64,000 bases of DNA, from assembly GCF_002117125.1 (NCBI RefSeq), contig NZ_CP019344.1:2632501-2696500 (forward strand), read 5' to 3'. Below, in pieces: positions 14,814 through 23,623 of the stretch; within the stretch, counting starts at the first letter, position 1, and each line of letters opens with the position of its first letter. Under the pieces are notes generated by a model that was not told the origin of the DNA, did not search any database, and saw only the letters and a list, made by a program, of their open reading frames with translations. The position numbers and the translations under genes are program-made. This DNA is from Nonlabens spongiae. Lineage in GTDB: Bacteria; Bacteroidota; Bacteroidia; Flavobacteriales; Flavobacteriaceae.

Positions 14814-15205
14814 CTAATCCACCTCATACTCTTTCAATAAATCGAGGTTGTATAATCCAGCGCTTTAATATCTGTAGCTTCTAAGTCGACTTTTGGTGCT
14901 TTACCTGCTTTTTCAGCTTCCAGCCAGCGTAAAACACATAAGCACCATTTATCGCCTGGCTTTAATCCTGGGAAATCATAAGCTGGAATGGGATCTGAAA
15001 GGTTATTGCCACGAGATTTGGTAAAGTCTAGAAACTCTTGAGTCATCACAGCACAAACAACATGAGTTCCTTGGTCTTCTTGCGCGGTACGGCAATATCC
15101 ACATTTCGACTACGCTCAATGACCGTCCCGCCAGTAACCAGTCATAGGATCGGTGCAGCAGGATTTGAGGGGTCTGTTGAGGATGTTTGATTTGTCTTTA
15201 AGCAT
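14814..15205 (-). pseudogene. DUF2237-family gene broken by a repeat insertion and a frameshift
   Basis: Reading from ATG at 15205, the frame gives an N-terminus typical of DUF2237 proteins (SCCTDPMTGYWRDG), then two in-frame stops, TGA (15118-15116) and TAG (15112-15110). It then resumes the same family sequence (CRTAQEDQGTHVVCAVMT, then FPGLKPGDKWCLC). The stops lie in a short insert of the dispersed repeat (GTCATTGAGCGTAGTCGAA) at about 15100-15125. Near the 3' end the expected ending NLDLLKEYEVD is present in another frame (stop TAG at 14816-14814), so there is a second lesion. A GTG-started fragment at 15049-14834 remains open. Confidence 0.85.
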
Positions 15206-15283
15206 CTGATAATTTACCAAAAAAGATCATACGTATCGAAGGCTCCGTCTTAAATTTAACTTCCAAATTATATTCAACCCATT

Positions 15284-16033
15284 ATGATTAATGGATTACC
15301 TTTTAAATCAAAATCATTTCTCTCTGGATTTCTCGTGTTATTTCTAATGCTATCTGCATGCACTAGAATGATCTTGAATTCAAGAGCCACCCATGCCCGT
15401 GAATTAAAAGTGTTTGAAAAAGATGATCAAAAAGTGGTCTACATTGGTACTACCCATCTTGCAAAACCTTCTTTTTTCAAAGAGGTCAGACAACAGGTAG
15501 ATTCATTGAGAAATGAGGGATTTGTCTTTATTAAAGAAGGAGTTTCTATTAAAGAGGGGACGTCGGATAAAGAAGTCGATACGCTCAGGAGAAAGCTGCG
15601 ACAATTGATAGGACTTACCATAGGTGATTATTCTAACAAGGAAAATAAATCACTTCCTAAATTATACACGAGTGGGGACTACATTATGCAAACCGATTCA
15701 TTACTGGGTCTAAATTCAACTGATAAGCGCGTGGATCTTACCTACAATGAAATGATTGCAGCACACGAAGAAAAGTATGGTGAGATCATCCTTACTGAAT
15801 GTGATTGGAAAACTGATTTATTTGATAAGTATGATTGCCGTGACGGTAATGCCTACAATCAAAGTTTTTATGTGGTCGACATCTTGCGAACCGATCTTAT
15901 TGTTGATTACGTTTTAAATACAGAGGCAAAAAAAGTAGCGGTTATTTACGGTGCCGGTCATTTTAAATGGTTCTATCCTGATCTAATTAAAAATGGCTAC
16001 GAGTATAAGAATGAGAAATTGAATTTTAGATAA
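15284..16033 (+). CDS. TraB/GumN-like lipoprotein of unknown function
   Basis: 249 aa with a membrane-spanning signal and lipobox LSAC (Cys-26). The segment VVYIGTTHLA (51-60) and the late VAVIYGAGHFKWFYPDL recall the two conserved histidine motifs of the TraB/GumN family, in which a metal-dependent hydrolase activity has been proposed. The middle part is charged and family-specific. It is a single gene with its own upstream region (15206-15283, no clear promoter box) and no operon partner. Confidence 0.65.
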   Translation: MINGLPFKSKSFLSGFLVLFLMLSACTRMILNSRATHARELKVFEKDDQKVVYIGTTHLAKPSFFKEVRQQVDSLRNEGFVFIKEGVSIKEGTSDKEVDTLRRKLRQLIGLTIGDYSNKENKSLPKLYTSGDYIMQTDSLLGLNSTDKRVDLTYNEMIAAHEEKYGEIILTECDWKTDLFDKYDCRDGNAYNQSFYVVDILRTDLIVDYVLNTEAKKVAVIYGAGHFKWFYPDLIKNGYEYKNEKLNFR

Positions 16034-16308
16034 GTATCATTTTAAATTCATCTATTTGAATAGTTAGTTAGGGTTTTATTTACTATGAAATATCATGTGA
16101 GCAGGAAGAATTTTTGAGCTAAAATTGGCTTAACCTTGGCAATTTGTAAATTAATTAGACAGTAATTTTTGATGGTTAAATCAACATAATAGAGATCTTA
16201 ATAATCTCAACTTTTACTTTGATTAAAGTTACTCACATTGAGTTGATGAGTAACTGAAATCTTAATACTGTTTGTAATATTTATAGTGTCACTTTTAAAT
16301 TTTTAAGG
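16034..16308. other. non-coding AT-rich spacer
   Basis: 275 nt without a convincing gene, RNA or repeat on either strand. The following gene needs a promoter here, but no good TTG/TAnnTTTG pair was found. Confidence 0.4.
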
Positions 16309-16821
16309 ATGAAAAATATAATCACATTGACAATTTACATATTTTCAATTATTACCCTAGCTCAAAATTATAAAGTACAAATCAATGATAATGAACTTGT
16401 TTTGCACAATGATTTTTCAATTGAAGGCCGATTAAACTTGACAACAGAAAATGCTACCGTAGGTGCATTTAGATTTGAAGATGGTCAAGTGATTACATCG
16501 GATAGCATAATTGCAAATTACGATCGAACTAAACTTTTTATTGATGATAGAACATATAAGTTTAAAACTCCCGCATTTTCTTTAACTAATATGGTTGTCG
16601 ATAAAACTTCGCGAAAGTCAAAAGTGTTTGAATTATTTCAGGAATCTCAAAATATTTTGCAGTTGAATTCAGAAATAACTTTAAATGATAAAAATTATGA
16701 TGTTTTGAAGTCTTGGGCTTTATTTAAACAAATGATCGATATGAAAGAAAGTAAAAACATTGATATAACCATGCCTATTTTAATTGGCGTAGTCGCTGGT
16801 ATTTTGACAACTTCAAATTAG
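16309..16821 (+). CDS. hypothetical exported protein, 170 aa
   Basis: Starts with a signal peptide (NIITLTIYIFSIITLAQN), has a beta-rich middle, and ends with a hydrophobic segment (MPILIGVVAGILTT) that could anchor it. No family recognised. The DNA is much more AT-rich than that of its neighbours, suggesting fast evolution or transfer. Followed by a strong terminator hairpin. Confidence 0.7.
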   Translation: MKNIITLTIYIFSIITLAQNYKVQINDNELVLHNDFSIEGRLNLTTENATVGAFRFEDGQVITSDSIIANYDRTKLFIDDRTYKFKTPAFSLTNMVVDKTSRKSKVFELFQESQNILQLNSEITLNDKNYDVLKSWALFKQMIDMKESKNIDITMPILIGVVAGILTTSN

Positions 16822-16845
16822 AAATCTTATTATTATGTACAAACT

Positions 16846-16883
16846 AAAAATCCCTCTAACTAAAAAGCTAGAGGGATTTTTTA
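16846..16883. terminator. bidirectional terminator hairpin
   Basis: AAAAATCCCTCTA (16846-16858) pairs with TAGAGGGATTTTT (16869-16881) in a 13-bp stem with flanking A and T runs. It can stop the exported-protein gene and, on the other strand, transcripts coming from pnp. Confidence 0.8.
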
Positions 16884-16890
16884 TTGGTAA

Positions 16891-16953
16891 GCTTTCGCGA
16901 TGGTCACTGAGCATTTCGACTCCGCTCAATGACCACGGAGTCGAAGTGAAGCG
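16891..16953. repeat. nested repeat: stem-loop element inside a CTTTCGCGAAAG palindrome
   Basis: GCTTTCGCGA (16891-16900) and AAGCG (16949-16953) are the two parts of one palindrome, separated by a 48-nt stem-loop repeat (TTCGACTCCG facing CGGAGTCGAA). This reads as insertion of the second repeat family into the first. Confidence 0.65.
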
Positions 16954-16973
16954 AAAACATATTTCAACTATTC

Positions 16974-19217
16974 CTAGTCATCAGACTTATCGCGTCTAGG
17001 GCGGTCATCTCTGCGGCGATCGTCTCGGCGTCCTCCACCGCGGCGGTCATCGCGACCACGACCACGATCGTTGCGATCATTGTTGCGGCGTGGTGGACGC
17101 TCTTCCCAACCTTCTGGTTTAGGTAAGACAGCCTTACGAGAAACTTTCTGCTTTTTGGTACGTGGATCTACACCCATGTATTTTACATCAAGTTCATCGC
17201 CTACGCTCAATACGGTAGAAGGATCTTCAATACGCTTGTAGTCAAACTCACTTACGTGTAGCAAGGTTTCCTTTCCAGGCTTGAATTCTACTACCGCACC
17301 AAAGTCGAGCATCTTCACCACCTTAACGGTGTAGATAGAACCTACCTCTGGTTCAAAAATGATGTTGTTGATGCGCTCTTTTGCAGCGTTGATCTTATCA
17401 CGATCCGTTCCAGCGATTTCAATGATTCCTTTACCGTCTGCTTCTTCTATGTTGATGACGGTATCGGTTTCTTTCTGCATCTCTTGGATGATTTTTCCAC
17501 CAGGTCCTATCACGGCACCGATGTACTTCTCATCGATCTCCATAGATTCCATCTTAGGAGCATGTGGCTTCACATCTTCACGTGGCGCTTCAATCGTATC
17601 AGTAAGTTTACCTAGGATGTGCATACGACCGTCTCTGGCCTGCATCAATGCATTGGTAAGGATTTCATAAGAAAGTCCTTTTACCTTGATGTCCATTTGA
17701 CAAGCGGTAATACCGTCTTCAGTTCCCGTTACTTTAAAGTCCATATCTCCCAAGTGATCTTCATCACCTAGAATGTCTGAAAGAACTGCATAGTTATCAC
17801 CTTCTGTAATCAATCCCATCGCAATACCTGATACAGGCTTCTTCATAGGAAGACCAGCATCCATAATTGCCATGGTTCCCGCACAAACGGTTGCCATAGA
17901 AGAAGAACCGTTAGATTCCAATACTTCTGAAACAACTCTTACGGTATAAGGCAATTCATCTGGCAGCATACGTTTCAAGGCACGCTGGGCTAAATTACCG
18001 TGACCCACCTCACGACGAGAGGTCCCACGTAGTGGACGTGCCTCACCAGTCGAGAATGGAGGGAAGTTGTAGTGTAGATAAAAACGCTCCTCACCTTCTT
18101 GAGAAGCCATGTCGATGATATTGGCATCGCGCGAAGTTCCCAAAGTAACCGTAGCAAGTGCCTGAGTCTCTCCACGAGAGAAGATGGCACTACCATGAGT
18201 AGATGGAAGGTAGTCAACTTCACACCAAATGTCGCGTATATCTGTAGTCTTACGACCATCTAGACGGATTCCCTCTTTAAGCAATACGTCACGTACCGCT
18301 TTTTTGTGGGTTTTGTTGAAATACTTAGAAATCAGATCACCTTTTTCATCTTGAGTCTCCTCGTCAAAAGTAGCTTTGATTTCTTCCTTCAATTCGCTAA
18401 AAGCAGCGCTGCGCTCATGCTTGGCACTACCTTTTTTAGCGATGTCATAAATTTTATCGTAAGCAAGTTCAGCAACTTTAGCCTCGATATCAGCATCTTC
18501 ATCCTCACCTTCGTACTCACGTACTTCTTTGCGGCCTACCTGTTCTACAAGAGCAAGCTGCGCTTCACATTGAACTTTGATCGCTTCGTGAGCAGCCTTG
18601 ATCGCGTCGAGCATTTCCTCCTCGCTGATCTCGTCCATTTCACCTTCTACCATCATCACGCTGTCAGCACTCGCACCGATCATCATATCGATGTCAGATT
18701 CTTCAAGTTGTTCAAAGCTAGGGTTGATGACAAATTCTCCATTGACTCTACCTACACGTACTTCTGAAATCGCGCATTCAAATGGGATGTCAGAAAGTTG
18801 GAGTGCGGTTGAAGCTGCAAGACCGGCAAGAGCATCTGGCATCACGTTCTCATCATGAGACATGAGCTGGATCATTACCTGAACCTCTGCATGATAATCT
18901 TTTGGAAAAAGTGGGCGCAACACACGGTCTACAAGACGCATGGTAAGTACCTCACCATCGTTAGGTCGTGCTTCACGTTTGAAGAATCCGCCTGGGTATT
19001 TACCGGCAGATGCAAATTTCTCACGGAAGTCTACCGTAAGAGGTAAAAAGTCAAGTCCAGTTGATTTGTAGCTGGACACTACAGTTCCCAGCAGCATCGT
19101 CTTGCCGCAGGTAACTACTACAGATCCGTGTGCTTGTTTTGCCAATGCACCGGTCTCAATCGTGATGTCAGGACCGTTGTCGGTCTTGATCACTTGTTTA
19201 AAAACTTGTGGTTTCAT
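16974..19217 (-). CDS. pnp: polyribonucleotide nucleotidyltransferase (PNPase)
   Basis: 747 aa. 3'-5' phosphorolytic exoribonuclease of mRNA decay. Two RNase PH domains (about 1-210 and 300-530) flank the helical linker, followed by a KH domain ([18 protein letters not shown]) and an S1 domain ([20 protein letters not shown]). The C-terminus carries an unusually long Arg/Gly/Asp-rich tail (about 40 residues of RRDD and RGRG type), likely a disordered RNA-binding extension. rpsO lies upstream in the same direction, the classic rpsO-pnp order, but 427 nt of repeats and hairpins separate them. Confidence 0.97.
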   Translation of the reverse strand: MKPQVFKQVIKTDNGPDITIETGALAKQAHGSVVVTCGKTMLLGTVVSSYKSTGLDFLPLTVDFREKFASAGKYPGGFFKREARPNDGEVLTMRLVDRVLRPLFPKDYHAEVQVMIQLMSHDENVMPDALAGLAASTALQLSDIPFECAISEVRVGRVNGEFVINPSFEQLEESDIDMMIGASADSVMMVEGEMDEISEEEMLDAIKAAHEAIKVQCEAQLALVEQVGRKEVREYEGEDEDADIEAKVAELAYDKIYDIAKKGSAKHERSAAFSELKEEIKATFDEETQDEKGDLISKYFNKTHKKAVRDVLLKEGIRLDGRKTTDIRDIWCEVDYLPSTHGSAIFSRGETQALATVTLGTSRDANIIDMASQEGEERFYLHYNFPPFSTGEARPLRGTSRREVGHGNLAQRALKRMLPDELPYTVRVVSEVLESNGSSSMATVCAGTMAIMDAGLPMKKPVSGIAMGLITEGDNYAVLSDILGDEDHLGDMDFKVTGTEDGITACQMDIKVKGLSYEILTNALMQARDGRMHILGKLTDTIEAPREDVKPHAPKMESMEIDEKYIGAVIGPGGKIIQEMQKETDTVINIEEADGKGIIEIAGTDRDKINAAKERINNIIFEPEVGSIYTVKVVKMLDFGAVVEFKPGKETLLHVSEFDYKRIEDPSTVLSVGDELDVKYMGVDPRTKKQKVSRKAVLPKPEGWEERPPRRNNDRNDRGRGRDDRRGGGRRDDRRRDDRPRRDKSDD

Positions 19218-19339
19218 GCTTTTAATTTAAACGTTTTCTCAAGTTGTGTGTGGTGAGAAGGCGTCTTAATAAACTCGAAGATGAACTCGAAGTCGAAGCT
19301 TGAAACAGGATCATTTCTGATCTTTGATCCAAGACCCCT

Positions 19340-19385
19340 GCATTTAGACTCCGCTCAATGACCGCGGAGTCGAAGGGCATCGACA
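19340..19385. repeat. dispersed stem-loop repeat upstream of pnp
   Basis: GACTCCGC facing GCGGAGTC across TCAATGACC. It lies in the 427-nt rpsO-pnp spacer (19218-19644), which otherwise holds one palindrome (19486-19501), a half-repeat (CAGGCTGAGCCTGTCGAAG, 19526-19544) and rpsO terminator hairpins. Confidence 0.65.
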
Positions 19386-19485
19386 TAGAGGTCACTTTCA
19401 ATTCACTCCATGAAAAACCAGCTTTTTATAGTTCCGTAAAAATACGGATAAGAACGTCGCGATTTAGTTTGCGCTTTCTTTTTCT

Positions 19486-19501
19486 CGCTTTCGCGAAAGC
19501 G
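19486..19501. repeat. CGCTTTCGCGAAAGCG palindrome, intergenic copy
   Basis: Perfect 16-bp palindrome in the rpsO-pnp spacer. Confidence 0.9.
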
Positions 19502-19591
19502 AAAAAAAGAAGTTTATATTGAGTGTCAGGCTGAGCCTGTCGAAGCCCTTGTCGAAATACGAAAGCGTAAACAGTCTGTAAATCTCTGTTA

Positions 19592-19639
19592 AGGCGCAAC
19601 GCTTGCGCCTAATAAAAAAGGGGACAAAATTGCCCCCTG
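19592..19639 (-). terminator. terminator downstream of rpsO (double hairpin)
   Basis: On the minus strand AGGGGGCAA (19638-19630) pairs with TTGTCCCCT and runs into TTTTTTA. Just beyond lies a perfect 8-bp stem AGGCGCAA/TTGCGCCT (19592-19610). The pair should largely separate rpsO from pnp. Confidence 0.75.
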
Positions 19640-19644
19640 TTCTT

Positions 19645-19914
19645 TTACTTTCTGATACCTAGTTCCTTGATCAGCTCACGGTACGCAAGAATATCTTTTT
19701 TCTTGAGATAGTCAAGCAAAGAACGGCGCTTACCTACTAGTTTCACAAGACTACGCTCTGTGTTGAAGTCGTGTCTGTTGCTCTTGAGGTGCTCCGTAAG
19801 GTGATTGATACGGTAGGTGAAAAGGGCGATTTGCCCGTGGGTGTTACCCGTGTCGTTTGCGTCTTTCCCGTACTTAGAGAAAATCTCCGCTTTTTTTTCT
19901 GCACTTAGATACAT
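19645..19914 (-). CDS. rpsO: 30S ribosomal protein S15
   Basis: 89 aa, exact family length. Binds 16S rRNA in the central domain. The signature NTHGQIALFTYRINHLTEHL (about 23-42) and GKRRSLLDYLKKKD are clear. TAATTTTG ends only 2 nt before the ATG on the minus strand, too close to be a normal promoter. Confidence 0.97.
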   Translation of the reverse strand: MYLSAEKKAEIFSKYGKDANDTGNTHGQIALFTYRINHLTEHLKSNRHDFNTERSLVKLVGKRRSLLDYLKKKDILAYRELIKELGIRK

Positions 19915-20049
19915 GCCAAAATTATTTGATAATGAATATTATGTACGCCAGATTATCTGACTTTTTTGGAAAAACTGCTCTCCAAAACGGCTGCAAAGAT
20001 AGCCATTTATTCTGTGTCTCAGCTATTGATGAATTTTAATTTACAAATG

Positions 20050-20144
20050 CCAAGTTCCAAGTTCCAAGATCCAAGATCCAAGATCCAAGTTTTAAATTTC
20101 GATTTCGATTTCGATTTCATCTTCAACTTCAACTTCAACTTCAA
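20050..20144 (+). repeat. tandem heptamer and hexamer repeats
   Basis: Six copies of CCAAGTT/CCAAGAT (20050-20091), then three GATTTC units (20101-20118) and four CTTCAA units (20121-20144). They lie 107 nt upstream of the next gene in the 336-nt rpsO-glycosyltransferase spacer. No gene is supported here; the frame across it codes only repeats. Confidence 0.8.
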
Positions 20145-20250
20145 CGTTGCAAATCAATAGCACCAATAATTTTTTGATGAAAAGCAAAAGGCAAAAGGCA
20201 TCTCTTTATTCTCCCCAATAAATACTATCATTGCTTCTAGAATATATCCC

Positions 20251-20883
20251 ATGCAAAAAACTGATCCCTCACTGGACTGCCTCATCATTTTTACTCGTAA
20301 CCCAGAACTGGGCAAAGGGAAACGCAGGCTCGCTGCAGATGTGGGTGATGAAGCTGCCCTCGAGATTTACAAGTTTTTACTGGATCATACCCGGTCTATA
20401 ACCAAGAACCTTAACGTGACTAAACAGGTGTGGTATAGCGAGCGGGTTCATCTAGACGATGATTGGGACAACGCTGTTTACGAGAAATATGCTCAGCAGG
20501 GAGATGATTTGGGCGCTCGCATGCATCACGCCATCAGCGAGGCACTCAAAACTCACGACACGGCGATCATTATAGGCTCAGATCTTTATGACTTGAGTCA
20601 GGAGGATTTGGAATACGCTTTCGCGAAAGCGAGACAACACAAAGCCGTCATAGGTCCAGCAGAAGACGGTGGCTACTACTTGCTGGGCTTCCGGAAAAAC
20701 ATCGTTGAAGGTATCTTTGAGGACAAGAAGTGGGGTAGTGACAGCGTTTTAGAAGCAACACTAGCTGATCTAAAGCAAGTGGATTATTACAAATTTAAGG
20801 AGCGTAACGATGTAGATTATGTAGACGACATCGCATACACGCCTGCCTTTCAACCCTTTTTAAAAAATTATCATGCTAACTAG
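20251..20883 (+). CDS. TIGR04282-type glycosyltransferase (arsenosugar-associated family)
   Basis: 210 aa. The GT-A-like start CLIIFTRNPELGKGKRRLA and the core IIIGSDLYDLSQEDLEYAF with GPAEDGGYYLLGFRKN are characteristic of this DUF2064/TIGR04282 family, often found beside the TIGR04283 family and a purine nucleoside phosphorylase. The real substrate is uncertain. Codons 122-127 (AFAKAR) are a perfect copy of the palindrome (20616-20631). The 3' end overlaps the next gene by 11 nt. Confidence 0.85.
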   Translation: MQKTDPSLDCLIIFTRNPELGKGKRRLAADVGDEAALEIYKFLLDHTRSITKNLNVTKQVWYSERVHLDDDWDNAVYEKYAQQGDDLGARMHHAISEALKTHDTAIIIGSDLYDLSQEDLEYAFAKARQHKAVIGPAEDGGYYLLGFRKNIVEGIFEDKKWGSDSVLEATLADLKQVDYYKFKERNDVDYVDDIAYTPAFQPFLKNYHAN

Positions 20884-21691
20884 ACAACAAATAGAACAAA
20901 GTGCCGAATTTCTAATCAATAAAGGTTTTGACCAACCCGAAATAGGAATCGTACTGGGAACAGGACTGGGGAAACTCGTGGACAGCATTGAAGAGCCGGT
21001 AGTAGCTCATTATAATACGATCCCCTCTTTTCCACTAGCGACGGTGGAGTTCCATAGCGGCAAGTTGATCTACGGGATGATGGGAGGTAAGAAAGTTGTT
21101 GTAATGCAAGGAAGATTTCATCTATACGAGGGTTATGATTTTATAGACATTACCTATCCGATTAGGGTGATGCATGAGTTGGGAATCAAAAAACTCCTTG
21201 TATCCAATGCCGCTGGAGCCGTAAACCTTAAGATGAAAAAAGGCGATATGATGCTTATAGAAGATCATATCAATTTGCAGGGAGGAAGCCCACTGGCTTT
21301 TAAAGGCGTCAACCAGTTTGGAGAACGTTTTGTGGACATGAGTGCTCCTTACGACACAGCGATGAACGGAATTTTGAAAAATCTCGCTAAGGAACAAGGT
21401 GTTACCTTACATGAGGGAGTTTATGCCAGCGTAGTAGGGCCACAGCTGGAAACCCGTGCAGAATACAGAATGCTGAAAAACATGGGGGCAGATGCGGTAG
21501 GAATGAGCACGGTTCCAGAAGTAATCGTTGCAAATCACCTGAGCTTACCGGTCTGTGCCGTCTCAGTGCTAACTGATGAATGTGATCCAGACAATCTAGA
21601 ACCGGTAAATGTTCCTGAAATCATAGCCATTGCAGAGAAAGCTGAGCCACGCATGGTTGCTTTGTTCAAAACGCTCATAGAAGAACTTTAA
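20873..21691 (+). CDS. purine nucleoside phosphorylase, trimeric type I
   Basis: 272 aa. Cleaves purine ribonucleosides with phosphate. Motifs of the trimeric family: GIVLGTGLGKLV (phosphate loop), VVVMQGRFHLYEGYD, LLVSNAAGAVN, and MSTVPEVIVANH near the base site. It overlaps the upstream glycosyltransferase gene by 11 nt, so the two are coupled. This association fits a nucleoside-derived sugar pathway such as the arsenosugar-like one as well as plain salvage. Confidence 0.92.
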   Translation: MLTRQQIEQSAEFLINKGFDQPEIGIVLGTGLGKLVDSIEEPVVAHYNTIPSFPLATVEFHSGKLIYGMMGGKKVVVMQGRFHLYEGYDFIDITYPIRVMHELGIKKLLVSNAAGAVNLKMKKGDMMLIEDHINLQGGSPLAFKGVNQFGERFVDMSAPYDTAMNGILKNLAKEQGVTLHEGVYASVVGPQLETRAEYRMLKNMGADAVGMSTVPEVIVANHLSLPVCAVSVLTDECDPDNLEPVNVPEIIAIAEKAEPRMVALFKTLIEEL

Positions 21692-21780
21692 GAGAATTTT
21701 CTACGTATATGGGATGTGTGGCAAATACTTTATGAACTATTTGCCATAAGCCAAGTGCTTTAATTCTACATCTTTGATAC

Positions 21781-22560
21781 ATGAAAAATTTATTCTCGAT
21801 TACTTTGATTTGTCTAGCGCTATTTTCATCCTGTATAGGAAGTGGTGATTTACATTATGCTCAGCTCCAGCAGGGTGAGGAAATTTCCTCACAAAAAGGG
21901 ATACTAGACCATTCTGAATGGGATGGCTTGCTCAAAAAGTATGTAAATAAAGCTGGTTTTGTGGATTATGATGGTTTCCAAAAGGACCGTCAGAAACTCA
22001 AAGATTACCTAGAGTATCTCAATCAAAATGCTCCTCAAAAATCTTGGGGATTAAACGAGCAGTTTGCGTTTTATATCAATCTATACAACGCTGCGACGGT
22101 TGAGATTATCCTGGAAAACAATCAGCCGGCGAGTATCAAGGATATAGGTTCTACGGTGAATCCGGTTTGGATTCAAGATTTTATTAGGGTCGATGGAAAA
22201 GAATATTCCCTCGCCGATATTGAAAAAGGGGTACTTCAAAAAATGGGAGATCCTAGAATCCATTTTGCGATTAACTGTGCCAGTTATTCCTGCCCCAAAC
22301 TTCAAAATACCGCTTTCACGGCTGCCAATGTAGATGAGCTTATGGATAAATCAGCTAGAGAATTTGTGAATTCAGATAAGAACGACTTGAGCAATTCTAG
22401 TAATCCTAAGTTGAGTAGCATCTTCAAATGGTATAAAGGTGATTTTACAGATTCAGGAATGACGTTGATAGAGTACGTTAATCAGTACGCAGACAAAAAA
22501 ATTAATGAAGGCGCTCAATTAGATTTCAAAGACTACGACTGGTCCTTGAACAAACAATGA
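21781..22560 (+). CDS. DUF547 lipoprotein
   Basis: 259 aa with lipobox FSSC (Cys-18). The DUF547 core is clear: WGLNEQFAFYINLYNAATVE, then DPRIHFAINCASYSCPKL with its paired cysteines. Function is unknown, possibly peptidase-like. DUF547 genes frequently accompany the TIGR04282/TIGR04283 glycosyltransferases, as here. TCTTTG just before the ATG is an imperfect -7 box. Confidence 0.85.
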   Translation: MKNLFSITLICLALFSSCIGSGDLHYAQLQQGEEISSQKGILDHSEWDGLLKKYVNKAGFVDYDGFQKDRQKLKDYLEYLNQNAPQKSWGLNEQFAFYINLYNAATVEIILENNQPASIKDIGSTVNPVWIQDFIRVDGKEYSLADIEKGVLQKMGDPRIHFAINCASYSCPKLQNTAFTAANVDELMDKSAREFVNSDKNDLSNSSNPKLSSIFKWYKGDFTDSGMTLIEYVNQYADKKINEGAQLDFKDYDWSLNKQ

Positions 22561-22570
22561 TTCCTCATTT

Positions 22571-22604
22571 TTGAAGATTCTTAAAACCTTAGTCAATACA
22601 TTTG
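22571..22604 (+). promoter_or_regulatory. promoter of the second glycosyltransferase gene
   Basis: TTG (22571-22573), a 23-nt spacer and TACATTTG (22597-22604), 13 nt before the GTG start. Confidence 0.5.
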
Positions 22605-22617
22605 CGTAAATAGCTGT

Positions 22618-23325
22618 GTGTTGATCAGTATAATTATTCCAGTGCTTAATGAGGAGGATTCCATTCTTTCCTTACTGGATCATTTAAATTCCAATGCCTC
22701 GTTTGTTCGTGACTGCGAGATTATTGTGGTGGATGGAGGGAGCACAGACCATACACGCGAAATAATAAGTTCCTATACTACTGATAAACCTGCAATTTCT
22801 TTAACGTTAGTAAATAGCCCAAAAGGTAGAGCCAAGCAATTACATGAAGGGGCTTTAAACGCAAATGGAAACATCTTCTACTTTCTCCACGCCGATAGTT
22901 ATCCGCCGAAGAATTTTGACAATCATATCAGAAAAGCTATAAAATCTGGTAATCCAGCCGGATGCTTTAGAATGAAGTTTGACTCTTCTCATTTATGGTT
23001 GAAGATGATTGGTTGGTGGACGCGATTTAATTGGAAAGCCAGTCGTGGCGGTGATCAATCACAATACATCACAAGGGATTTATACAAGGAGATAGGCGGT
23101 TATGATACCAACTTACCTATCTACGAAGATTATGACATCATCAACAAACTCTACGAGTTTAAAAAATATCACGTAATCCCAAAATGGCTCAAAACCAGCG
23201 ATAGAAGATATCGAGAAGTAGGCGTTATGCGATTACAATGGTATTACCTCCAGATTTACTATAAAAAATACAGAGGCGCTACGATTGAGGAAATTCTAGC
23301 TTTTTATAGGGGGAATTGTAATTAG
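22618..23325 (+). CDS. TIGR04283-type family 2 glycosyltransferase
   Basis: 235 aa from a GTG start (GTG TTG ATC AGT), which gives the usual N-terminus LISIIIPVLNEEDSI. GT-A features: EIIVVDGGSTDHT, FLHADSYPP in place of the DxD, and GGYDTNLPIYEDYDI. The family is called arsenosugar biosynthesis glycosyltransferase, but no ArsM methyltransferase or ArsS radical SAM enzyme is present in this window, so the sugar acceptor is unknown. Confidence 0.85.
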   Translation: MLISIIIPVLNEEDSILSLLDHLNSNASFVRDCEIIVVDGGSTDHTREIISSYTTDKPAISLTLVNSPKGRAKQLHEGALNANGNIFYFLHADSYPPKNFDNHIRKAIKSGNPAGCFRMKFDSSHLWLKMIGWWTRFNWKASRGGDQSQYITRDLYKEIGGYDTNLPIYEDYDIINKLYEFKKYHVIPKWLKTSDRRYREVGVMRLQWYYLQIYYKKYRGATIEEILAFYRGNCN

Positions 23326-23355
23326 CATTTAAACACGTATATTTGTTTTAAATGC
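23316..23355 (+). promoter_or_regulatory. toxin-antitoxin promoter and probable autorepression operator
   Basis: TTG (23316-23318), 19 nt, and TATATTTG (23338-23345) form an exact promoter. The -7 box lies between GCATTTAAA (23325-23333) and TTTAAATGC (23347-23355), a perfect 9-bp inverted repeat, as expected for an antitoxin-bound operator. Confidence 0.65.
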
Positions 23356-23362
23356 ACGTGTC

Positions 23363-23623
23363 ATGAAAACAAAGCTAACCCTAACTGTAGAGAAAGACGT
23401 TATTGAGCAGGCAAAAGAATACGCTAAAAATACCGGAGTGAGCCTTTCCGAATTAATTCAAGAGTATCTGACGCGCATAACTGGTAAAACAGAAAAAGGA
23501 GAACATGTTGCAGAAACTTCGAGTATTTACAGAAAATACGCAGGTATAGCAAAATCCGATTTAGATCCGGTCAAGGACAGAGAAAAATTAAGGGACATCC
23601 GATTGGAAAAATATCTTAAGTGA
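23363..23623 (+). CDS. antitoxin of a VapBC-like pair (DUF6364-like)
   Basis: 86 aa. The N-terminus KLTLTVEKDVIEQAKEYAK followed by SLSELIQEYL is a ribbon-helix-helix DNA-binding domain. The basic, poorly structured C-terminus (about 50-86) would wrap the toxin. The stop overlaps the PIN toxin start by 4 nt, and a perfect inverted repeat surrounds the promoter -7 box, so autoregulation is likely. Confidence 0.85.
   Translation: MKTKLTLTVEKDVIEQAKEYAKNTGVSLSELIQEYLTRITGKTEKGEHVAETSSIYRKYAGIAKSDLDPVKDREKLRDIRLEKYLK

Noticed and set aside
19912..19924. rpsO promoter from TAATTTTG
   Set aside because: The box ends 2 nt before the ATG, so RNA would begin inside the coding sequence; probably chance.
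20050..20144. Possible CRISPR-like array
   Set aside because: Units of 6-7 bp without spacers and no cas gene in the window; simple tandem repeats.
19966..20160. 64-aa frame upstream of the glycosyltransferase
   Set aside because: Codes only tandem heptamer and hexamer repeats.
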